A stretch of DNA of 64,000 bases from Prunella strophiata (taxonomy: Eukaryota > Chordata > Aves > Passeriformes > Prunellidae), in contig JAZBQD010000027.1 of assembly GCA_036583965.1 (NCBI GenBank), positions 28,651,001 to 28,715,000 on the forward strand, in the 5' to 3' direction. Below the pieces are notes generated by a model. The model was not told the DNA's origin. It ran no database searches and saw only the letters and a program-made list of their open reading frames with translations. A program made the translations under genes and the position numbers. Shown in pieces: positions 27,501-39,500 of this stretch (positions are counted from its first letter, which is position 1; every line of letters begins with the position of its first letter).

Positions 27501-30500
27501 GACCCAGTTACTAGAACTGAGTAAGTGCTTGCACTTCAAGTGACCTCTCAGACTGAATCTGTCAGCAAACATTCAGGTGCCACAGGGCAGGTGAGCAAAG
27601 AAGTGGCCATAAATATAATCAGAAGTTCTGCTCAGCACAATTTACACCTGACCTGCAACACGGAAAAGAAAATATGTGGGTTGATCTCCACATTATTCCA
27701 GGCACTTCTTTACAGAAAGACTACCAGGTAAATCATTAACTTATCCCAGAAAAAAGTAGTAACCAGTGGAGTAACCATATCCAGGTGGAGCCTGCTCTTA
27801 CAGTAGGAGTCTTTGCAAAATCCTTACCATTTCCTGGAAGAAACAACTATCACTCAATACTTTCAGCAAAGTCTACAACCCACATCACAGTGAAAAGCTC
27901 AGTGATTTATTTCATCCTAATGAAACCCCAGCTGCATTCTCTGTAAGGCAACACATTAAGTCTCTTCAAATTAGTAAGTAGCATGGTTTGGGGATGAGGA
28001 GATGGAATCAGATGTAACAATTCAGAGAACTTTAAGCAGGCATTTTGGGTAAGACCTCCCAGCTGACTGTCTGTGAAAAAGGCCATTTGAGGTAGAATCT
28101 CTTAGAGTAAGACCTTAAGGTGCTGAAATCCTCTTAGCAATTAGAATGACAATTAGGATGGTAGAGTTCAACCCCAACAAGAAAATAGTTTTCCTTGCAT
28201 ATAACTGAAGTTTTCTTTGTGGTTACTTGGAGCAATCTGTCCTGCAAAATGGTGCAGCAATTTCTGTCAAGTCATTCAGCCAGCACTGAAAGCACTAGGG
28301 ATACTTAGAATCTTATTTATTTTCTTACTACTGCTTAGATTTAGCTTTATATTAGCAAGAAGCACAGATTTAATATTACTAGAGCTCTACTTAATTTAGG
28401 CCCACTGTGATAGATCCACACAATTAAAAACCCCTAATAAGACAGTATTATGAAGTTATTGTTTGCATTTAAAGTAGGCTGATACATTAAAATTCTACCT
28501 GAAATGACATTTTGATGGCACCTGTATCAGCTCTGCTAATAAAGTTATATTCAACTTGCTGTGCTAAGTACACTACAGAAAGATTTAAAAGCTAGTGCTG
28601 CTTTGTAAAAATGCAAAGCAATCTAGATCAAGAGCTAAAATGTCACCTATCACAAAGTGACAATCCTTAGTACAGCATCAGTACAGTGAGAAAACCTACA
28701 AGAATTTGGGGGCTTTGTAAAACAAAAGTTTCACTTAGAAAAAGTTAAATCTATACAGAAATTACCAATTACACTTAAAAGGAACATCAATTTGTAAAAA
28801 AATTGGACAAAACATCATAGTAATTGATTTAACATTTACATTGATACCTACAGGAGTTGTAAAAATTGTAACAAAAACCTGGAAAAGGTTGAATTTTAGT
28901 ATTTGACTATTCCTGTAACATCCATTTAAAAACAATTCCAATAGGATTTTTTAGATTCTGAAACCCTCTAGGAGATATTTTGCAAGACACAAGTTCTTAC
29001 TAAAAATCACCCCTTTCCTGAAAAGCAAAAGAAAATACCTGACATCCCTCCTTCCAAAACAAAACAGAGGTAAAAGGGACTGTTTTTAACTTAATAAAAG
29101 TTAGATGTCTAGCCAAGTTCTGTTTAAACATTAAGTGCACTATTTGAGTGTCACCTCAACTGGAAATATTTCATTCATTCAGTACTCTAAAAATATATCA
29201 CCTTCTTAAATTCTTCCCAAGTATGTACTCAATATTTGAGTTTTCCCAACAACCTCAAGCAAGTTCTTCAGGTTAAACTTAATAACAAATCCTAGGTAGT
29301 ATAAGCCCTTTCTGTTAGTTAATGTTCTGAACAAATTTTGGCTTTATGTAAGAAGCCACTTAAAACATTATCTTCCTAGTTTTCTTCATTGCTAATAAGC
29401 TTCTGGTGCAGGATTGAAATAAAATAAAATCTTTATGAAGGTTTTTTTTTCCTATCATAGGCATAACAGCATTTGGCAAGATGTGTTTTTTTTTGCTAAC
29501 TGTGCTGGTGATTATCTGAGAAGGCTGAGGATTATCTGCAGAGCCCCAGCACTGCAGCTCTGTTCAGATGTGAATTTTCTGCTCACATCTGCAGATGTGC
29601 ACATGGAGATGGATGTCTGTGAGATGTCTGTGCTCCAGGCACACAAACAGCATGAGGTTCCCAGTTATGGGATAGGGAATGCCTGTGCTATCCCATATCC
29701 ACTCCCCTGGTCACAGCACCCACTCACTGCTCCAAGTCTGGGGATATTGAACACTTAACACAGGCTTTCTTTATCCAGAAGTTAGTCCCCAAAGTTAAAC
29801 AGGTGTTAATATAAACAAACCAACCCCAAAGAGTTTAAAAAGTCTTTAGACTAAAAATTCTTTCCCCTTCCCAAATCTGTCATCGACACTCTCTTGGCTC
29901 CAGGTACACTGAGCTTGAAATTCTACCATGAAAACACACAAGACTGGTCAAGAGGCCTGAACAGCAGTGCCTGCAGCACAGACAGCACCACAGAGATGGG
30001 CTCCATGCCCTGAAAGCTCTGCTCTGCTTTGGTGAGTTCACAACCACACCGCAAATCCTCATATATGGTTCATTTAACTATTTAAGTTCAGTTTAAGCAG
30101 CTCAACTCTGACTCCCCAGTTAACCAAATACAGATGGGAGGAACTCTGGCAGAGGACTCAAGCAATATCATGCCAGAGAATTGATAGAAACTTTTAATAC
30201 CATCACTGAGTTTCCTTGTGAAAAATCAACAAGAGCAAACAACCAAACGGATAAAGGTGGGGGTTTGTACAACTCCATTGATTTCAACACATCCAGAGTG
30301 AGAGCCTTGGACCAAACAGTACCAAGAAAGACTGGGGCAGAACTGGAGTACTAGACTATATCTTCTCCTCTCAAATCCAGGCACCTACATGGGCATTTTT
30401 AACATCTAATATTATACAGTTTTTAAATTTATCCTATCACTAAAGAAGCAGTAGTTCACAATAGCAAAACTGGGTATCCACATTTAAGGCAAGAGACAGG

Positions 30501-33500
30501 CATCCATACACTCATATAAAGAAAATATATAAATAAACCTGACATATTTCTTCTGCCTGAAACCCTACCTGAAATCTGATCTCATTACTCAGTCCTACAC
30601 ACCTGAACAGCACAGTACAGGTTAAAGAATCAAACAAACACTGGCTGTGTAAAGGTCTTCTCTACTCTACAGGCTGCCAAGACCCCTGAAAGTAAATGCA
30701 TATACTGTATACCTACACTTATACTTCATTTATTTAAAGAGAAATATAATCCCTTGCAGAATTCAATAACTTCGAGGTGGTGACTTAATAGAGGAATTCA
30801 TTAAAATGCTGATTTCTCATATGTATTTCATGCCAGTTGAGGTTTGGAAATGTACTGTTTCTACAAAGGCACTTTCTTACACTAATTCACACTGATTTAG
30901 AATTCCTTTCTTTGACTCTACACAATTAATTCCTCCAATTGCATTAGAACAAAGATTGAAGCTATTCTCCAGTGATTGCAACACACAAACAAAGGCAAAT
31001 GTTCAAGAGTTCTAGTTTTTCCAGAGCTTTCATCCATATTATTGTAGATCAGGAAAAATAAGTAGGAAAAAAAAAAAAAGCTTAAAAAGAATTTGCATCC
31101 AACAATGCTACAAACACAATTCATAATTGTTTCCTTTGAATTTTTAAACACCTCAAGTTACAATCTCAATTTCAGCAGTGTTCCTGTGTTCACACCTTGA
31201 CATCTATTTTGAAGTGGTATACATGAGACAGTACCCTCAAGGAATAACTTCCTCAATAAAATGACTTTGCATCCTCTAGGTTAGATACTCTAAGAGGAGA
31301 AAAGCCACACAGAAGCAATGTATGAAAAGAAGGGCCTATTTTACACAGTTCCCTTTACTTCTTAGAAATTATCTGAACAATTTGCCATTGTAAACAAACT
31401 CAGCTTATGAAATTCAGTAATGTAGCAGAGGCCAAATTGGTGGAAAGAAATGGTGGAAATCCAAAGCCTCTGAGAACATTAATGAAACAAGCTGAACATT
31501 CCTGCAAAGATACTTAAAAGCACACTTAAGCAATAAATACTTTGAAAATGTAAGAAAATTGGGAATTAATAGAGAACCATGTATTCTTTAGCAAAATATC
31601 TTATGAATTAAAGGAAGTTTCATGCTATTTCTGAGTGGAACCAGGATCTAGTAAAATCATCTTAATTTATCCTACTTTTAGGTGAGGAGGTGACAGGAGG
31701 CAAATACAGGCAAGAGAACAGGTGGTATGAATGTGCAGGTGGTTCCTTGAAGCCAGCCAAGAGCAATGCAGAGTGTACACAGTGACCTCACCAAAACAGT
31801 GACCTCATCCAAACACAGCCCTCCAGGAACAAAACCACCTTGTAGCTTTAGGTCTGGCTGATAGCAGTGAGTGGGGGTTCTCAATGAACCTCCTTCATTG
31901 CAAAGTAAAAGCATCTGTCCCAATTTACTGAAAGCACATATTCCTGACTGTCTGCACAAAACAGACATTTTCAGCACTATTCATTTGTCTGTATTTGCTT
32001 GTTGTCTCTCAAAAGTGTCTGCAAGCAACAGAAATAAAGTGGGGTTTTAAGGACTCAAGCCATATAACCTCTTTTTACCTGCCCACCTAAGAATGAGGTG
32101 AATCATGTCCTTGAGGATTTCAATTCTCTATGTGATTGTACAGAGCTCCAATTGCAACCAGCTCAAATGCAGCCATCTACTTTATAAATGTCTAAAACTT
32201 ACAGAAGACTATTTCTTCTTGTTACATTCCTGAATTCAAGAGAACATTTCCCATCTGACACTGTATATGGGACAGGACAAGTGTTTCTTCCTTCTTATTA
32301 GGATAGCCCTGGCACTGCTGGAAAAAGATTTCTCACTTTAAAAATCTTCTGTCCATATAACAAGCACCTATTTATAACATAGGAAGACAGCAACAGAATC
32401 AGAGGTACAGCTCCCTGATTCCAGCACCACACATGACCATCAGCTAAGGAAGACTGTCCCACAGTGCTAGGAACAAGAACTGTTTTGATCCAAGCACGAG
32501 AAATCAGTATCAAAGAGGCTGTATCCTTTAATATTTTTGAGTTTGTTTGTTTTCAGAATGAGTTGAATGTTGAGGCACAGCTCAGCCTCCAATCACTGAA
32601 ATTAAGAAAATAATCTGATGAAGGTCTCTGACCATGGCTGTCACATCACAGATTGGCTTGTTTTGAGCAAACCCCATACCTGTCTCACTTTCTGCATTGT
32701 TGCTGCTTTAGGAATCATTCATGGCAATAAAAGAAACCCAGTTAGTATATTCTTCATCTGTGAAAGGTTAATGACATGGATGTAAAAACTGTGGCATGCT
32801 CTGCACCATTTCCAGAGTGGACTGTCAGCCTTTCCCAGCAGGGCATAACCAAAATGTCCATCATCACTTCATGTGTGCTTTAGGTTACAGACTCGCTGAT
32901 GGATTCCTGTGGACAGTGTTGTTACACTGGTGGTGTTTTGATATTTAACAGAGGCAGATCCTATCAGATCCTCCAATATGAAAGGACTGGAAAGGTCTAA
33001 ACACCTCCAAGCCCTCAAAACACAGGAGTGATTTAAAGCAGCATTACAGCTGTCTTTAAAGGCACATTCAAGGCGCTTACATAGCAGAAACTCTGTCCAT
33101 GTTTTGAAGAAGGATCATTTACCCAAAAAGTAAAGTCCTATATAGGCTTATATGTAAAAAAGGTAGTCCTGTTTCTAGAGCAACAGGTTTAAATCCACGT
33201 TTATGGGCAAGGTGAGGAATAACACTCCTTTCAGTACACACATTCAGGAGACATTTTCCTGACTGTCTTTTGAAGCTGTGCTCTTAGAATACCATAAACC
33301 TCCCTCTCTGCTGCAGTGACTGTACTAATTCCAAGTCCTGAGTAAACAGACTACTTCAAACATGATGGAGGAACTCAGCAGCTTCAATCAACTTCCTTAA
33401 ATCCTGCTGAGGCAGCAGCACAGAATGCCAGACAACTTACATTTCCAAGAATTCTGCAGTAATAGATACTGCAAACCTCCAGAACCTACCCTCTTCTTCC

Positions 33501-36500
33501 ATACGTATTTCTAGCACCTCTATCAACCTTTTGTGTCACTGAAATTTTCATCATCAAGAAGCAGCAAAAATAACACCACTGCTGGACTGACAAAACAGTG
33601 ATAAAACTGAGTATGAGGAGGCTGGAGATGAAAGAGAATGGGAGAGGGGAATTTCTAACAACAAATGCTGATCTTGCACAAAATGCCCAAGGTTGCTGTT
33701 TTACAAGTTATTTATACAAGTCTTCTAAAGTGGCAATTTTGTTCCAGCTTGTCAGGTCATGCTTGATCTAGAGAACAGAACTGAAAAATTCAGAGAGGAG
33801 ACAAAGTAGGAAAATCCTATATTCTCAAAAATATAAAAATGGTGACTGTTCTCAATTGTACATTATGAGAAACTGCCTGTGAGCTCTGGCAAACCTTCCC
33901 TGCTAGGCTCTAATGGAGGTACAAAAATAATTTACCCAGGAAAAAAAGGATCAACTGCAGAGAATTACTTAGGTATTTAGGTAGAAAACATCCATAAAAC
34001 ATTGCCCTGAGAAAAGGGCAATGCTACATTTCAGCAATGGTGACAAAAGCTTAGTTCTCCTGCACCATGCAAAACCTGGGAAAGGAAGCTGCCTGGATGC
34101 TGAGGAGAAGCACCATTCCTGATGGATAGTTTTGAAATGGAAAACTTTGCCACAGCAGAGAACCTGCAGGGAACAGAGACAGGAACAATGCACATTAAAT
34201 AGTGGAAGCTGCCTGATGTGAATAGGTTCACTTAGACCAGCTACTTTGGTCTAATTCCATATGTCCTTCTCCTCAAGAAAATGTATGTACAACTCCTGAA
34301 AGCAGCATCATCTGACAATCTGTGACCTTGTTTCCTTCCATGAAGGCTAAAAAGCAAAACTGCTTTTAAAATTCAGTTATCCAAAGAAATGTGAAGCACT
34401 ACAAAGATCTTTCATCACCATAAATGCATAAAAATTGAACACCATTAAATTCTATCAAACAAATAATTCTGAGGAAAAGGACTGCAGTGAGGGGTTCCAT
34501 TTGTCAGCCCCAGCTGCAAACAGGTGGATTTGAGAGGCACTTGTGTCCTGTCCTCTCTCCACCTAAAAGATCTATGTGCAACAGGAAAAAACAGCACCTC
34601 TTCTCACAGAAGAAACTCAGGAAACAGAACTTCTCAAAAAAAAGCACCACCCAAAATATACAAAGATAAATAACCTACCAAAATTTAGTAGGTTCTGATA
34701 TTTTGAGGTATTTCAAAGTTAGACTTCTATCTTCTGTCAAAGTCAGAAGCATTTAGAAATTATGCTCTTAAAACTGTCAGTAATTCACACTGTCAAGTCA
34801 ACATGGCATTTTACACTAGAAATCCCACTATAAAACCTTTTAAACTGGGATTGATTTAGGAGAGAAAAAAGATAATAGACAATCATGTCCCAGTACTTCC
34901 TTCCACCTCCATTGAAGAAGAGGAGTATCAGAAGCTGTTATCACTAACAGGGATAAAGAAAAAGAAAGAAAGAAAGGAAAAAAAAAAAATTAAAAAGTCC
35001 TTCTTTCTCATGATTTCTCATCTCATGATGTATAAATGAAGTCACCCTCCTTCCCCTACACTTCTCAGATTATTCTACAACAGAAGCAGTAATTTCGAAG
35101 CAGCACTGCTGCAGGACCAACCATCAGCTAATTGTGCTAAAACCTTTATTAAAAGCCCAGGCACTGCCTGGGTATGTATGCAGCTCCTACCTATTGAAAT
35201 TCCACTGGACAGGGTGGAGCTCTCAGCCTGCCCTCGGGAGGGGACGTGGGGCTCCATGACGCTGTCATCCAGCAGGTGCCGTGGTCCCGCGTTGGGGAAT
35301 GTCGCGCTTTTAAATTCCGCCGTGTTCATTTTGTGTATGAAACTAGAAACCAACGAGGACACAGTGTTACAACCTCACCTTTGGTACATCCCAGGAGCTG
35401 CTTAAACATCCTGAAGGACTGTGTGCACTGTGCTCCTAAAGCCAAACTAAATCATGGCCAAGCCATAAGCAATTGTGCACAAATTGGTAAATTTATTTAT
35501 TAAATAAATTAATTTACCTAAATTACTGGCAGGAATTGCCAGTTTTAAAATTGCACAGAACTCACGTAACAAAGAGGAAGTCAGGAGTACATTAACAATT
35601 ACTTTCAATATCTTATGCTATCTTTGTCTTCTATAACACTTCTATAATTGAACTGCAGCATTGCATTCTAGCTCATTAAAGGTGAACTTAAATAATAAAA
35701 GTTATTCACTACTGAGTAGCTACAATCTTGCATTTTGAAGACATGACAAGGGAAATGATGAGATATTGATCAAGATATTATTAGAAGTACACTTGTATGG
35801 AAAAAGCCTGAAGCCATTACTAAACAGAGTTTAGTACAAAGCCTACAAAGGAGGTATATAAAGGAGGTCTCCCTGTAAAAATACGAATCAAGCAGTGATA
35901 TAATTTTGAATTTGAAATAATTACAGTGGCATTGCGTTACTAAAAAGTGATAGTTATGTCATTCAGAAAGAGCCATTCTGGTTCACTCACTGACTAGTCT
36001 TATAATCAAAACTTCAGCCTTCCAATTTTGATTAATTCTCTTTGGTTGGGATACCAGCATTTTAGTTCTGAGCTTGCTCCCTGGCCACAAACTGCTGTGA
36101 GTGAAGTACTGTGTACAAGTCATGCTACTTTTTACAAGCAAAGCTTTTGTAACTAAAGATGATACATCACTTCAAAAAAAAAAAAAAACAACAAAGCTCA
36201 GGATTTTTAGGTTAAGCAAAATGCTGACTTGTATCCCAGACTGTGGCATTTCCTATGTCCATGGGGTATCAGGTTCCGAGGTGAAGGGGGTGTTGGTGGT
36301 AGCAAGGCTCCTTCAGCTGCAACGTTTTTCCGTCCACTTTGTGGAGATGCTCCGACTTCAGAGCCTGGGAAGAAAAAAGACATTACTACCAAGTCATTTC
36401 AGAATTACTGTCAGGGTCACTTAGAAAATCATGGAAAAATTGCACAAAACTTCCTAAACTCCTTTTATAAGAGATAGTTACAGTAAAACTCACTGATCTA

Positions 36501-39500
36501 CTGATAATTAAACCCCCTGCACACTTCAGGGTTTTTGCACAGGATTAAAACCTAACACACTTAGTTAAAACAGACCATCCAGTGGAAGTATTTTCCGAGT
36601 CCTAAAGGTGGCTGTATTTACTATACCAGCACTGGGCACGTCCCACTGATTCTATATTCTCAAACTCTTGCCTTCAACCACTTTTGGCATTGACCAAGAA
36701 GAATGTTCATTTTTTGGAAGCATATCATGCCATGAGAAGTTTAGATGAAGGCCCTTCTGTCTAGACACAACAAACAATGAATATTTAATAGCTCTTCACC
36801 CCAAATGACATTAACAACTTAGTGCCACAATACATACAAGAACCTAAAATATGACTCAATTCCTTCTTTACAGATCACCTTTAGACTTTTTATTACAAAC
36901 ATGCAGTGTTTAAACTTCACACTTCTTTATAGCCTTAGGCAAATATTTTCCACGTCTGCAATTCTAAAATAATGCACATGACAACCTCAAGTCTTCTCAC
37001 ATTTATTAAGCATTTACCTACTAAATCTTCTCTGGAAGCAGCAGAGTGGGGGGTGCTGGTCCCTGGTTCTATCTTTAATGAAAGTCTGCATTAAAGAAAC
37101 ATTAAAGGTTACTTTATCAGGAAATAAAAATATAAGTTTATGAAGAAGAGTTTTTTTAATTTATAATTCCAAGCTGCCTGATTCTGTGATTGCAAGGAAT
37201 ACTATGAAGGCAATACAAACAGTGCAGAGTTATCTTTAGCACACACTATTTCCAAGCTTGATTTTTCCTGCCTATTGCTTTGGTTCACACAGACCACCAG
37301 GACCTTCAATACCCTGGGATGGCTGGCACACACATGAAACTGCTACTCTAGCTAAAACCTGGGAAAAATAAAATTGAAAATAATACACAACTTCTCCCCC
37401 CACCTTGGTTAAAATATTTATTCTTGGAAGACTTCACATTTTAAATTTTTTTATGAAGAGCACTAGTGTGCCGAGCACCAAGCCTTTTGTCATTACTGGT
37501 TCAAAAGCCAAAATCCTCTTCTGTGTTTTGGAAAATACATTATCAACTTGATTTCAGCCATAATTCAAGATTTTTCTGTAACTTTTTAATGCCATTTCCA
37601 GCAGGCCCACGAAGAAGGCAGACTATAGGGGCAGATAACTCCAGGAAGATTAAGTGTATCTTGTCCACACAGTTTGCAGAACTAAAGTCTTTGAAACTAC
37701 TAACACAGAAAAAGCATCTATTTAATTTTGGGGAGAAAAATTTTAAAGTTTGAAAGCTCCTCTCCCTCCCATTCCAGACAGTATAGCAATGATTTGTTAC
37801 AATTTTGTAATTTAATTTTTTCAAATAAAATCTTTTAGAAAGTATTCAAGTCACAGTCTGTGTTCTCTAACTTCAACCTTTTTGCTGATAGACACCTTAG
37901 GGGATGGAAAGTAGAAGAGTCACTTTAAGTAAGAGCAATTCTTCAAATACACTCCTCGACTATAAAAACATTCAGTTTGGAGATGTACAAAACCCATCAG
38001 TGCAAAACCAGACGTTGTGAACAGCAGCCATGCTTCTGATTTATGTGCCATTGTCTCTAGTCATTGCCCTGCTACCAAAACATGGACTGTACAGGATGAA
38101 GGCTGCAGCTCCTTCATCAATCAAATTCCCACTGCTAGTGAGTCCTACCCAGTGAAGGAAGGTGGAGATTGGAATTCATGACTACAATGTCCTAAGGAGA
38201 CACTGCAGGTAAGAAGCTTGGATTTGGGTTAGCTCTTTTTTTTTTTTTTTCCTTCCTTCAAATGTTTGCCCACAGAGCTTTACTCTCAGTGATAGATAAG
38301 TGACACTTCCCAAATCAGGCTGTAGAACATCCCAGGAAAAAGGCAAAGCTGGATGCTTCCACAGGGACACGCAGAGAACAACTTACGAACCTCAAAAGAG
38401 AAGCCAAGGGTCTGAGTCCTTGTTAACTGTTCTCTGACATAAACTGAAGGGTCCCCATTTGCTGCCTTTCAGTAAATCCATGTCAGGGCTTGGATTTGGC
38501 AAAGCACAGCTGTTTCTAAAGTGTGCATCCCCCTCCTGCCATTCCAAGGGAGCTGCACAAGCAACCAATTCAAGCCCTCTGAGGTGACAAACTTCCCGGG
38601 CGGGCAGGATGGGAACGGGTGGGGAACCTCCTCGAGCACATCAGCCAATGAACAAAACCCTCCTTCATAGGCAACAGATTTGCCTTAGGGTGTTTCCTAT
38701 CCTCAGTTCCTGCCAGAGATTTCCCTCCCCCAGTTTTACTGGATGCCAAATCACTTATTACAGTAATAATCTCTTAATTAAGGATGTAGAAACCTTGGGT
38801 GGGAGGCTGGGAGAAACAGGCAGAGGGGAACAGGAACTTGCCTCTCAAAAATCAAGTGCTCATATTTTACTCACACTTTATAACCTAATCAAAGAGGACA
38901 GTATAAAATGAAGTATTATCTGCAAGTGAAAGCTGTAGTCACCCTCAATAAAAACCTGGGACCAGATGCACAGATGGTTTTGTTCTGATGAAGAATGACT
39001 TAAGCCATCTCCAATCACAGGATTCCTCCTAATGACAGAGCAGTGTTACAGGTGAGCCACGTGTAGAAAGTCTTTCTCAACAGACCAAACTGACCCGAAG
39101 CAAGGGCTTGGTGCAGTCTGGCATAGAAAAGGGAGCAGATCTGCCATTCAGCATGTGGGAAAGTGCCTTGAGCACAACATCCTGCTGGAACCACAGCTGC
39201 TCACAGCTGCTGTGTCTGAGGTGAATAATCACAGCATGGTGTGGATCTGAAGGAACCCTAAATCTCATCTAGTTCCAACCCCCTGCAATGGGCAGAGATA
39301 CCTACATAATATAATACAATTACCCAATGCAAGTGCAATCTCACAAGGGACAGGCTTTGAGTTATAGAAGTAATTTTGCAGTAAGTTATGGTCAGTTTAT
39401 ATCATTTTGCACTTACTTGTAATTGTCATCTTCTACAAACTTTTGTAGTTCTTCTATGTACTGAACTGAGTTTAGGTATTTTTGGACATGAGGCAACATA

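Larger units (their letters stand above)
37086..39416 (-). other. RALGPS2 2.3-kb intron with GC-rich islet
   Basis: A mostly AT-rich intron. It holds a GC-rich islet with a G-quadruplex motif at 38598-38624 and a CR1 remnant near 39250. Confidence 0.75.

Noticed and set aside
35178..35503. Two plus-strand frames across a RALGPS2 exon
   Set aside because: Shadows of the GC-rich RALGPS2 exon, which is conserved on the minus strand.
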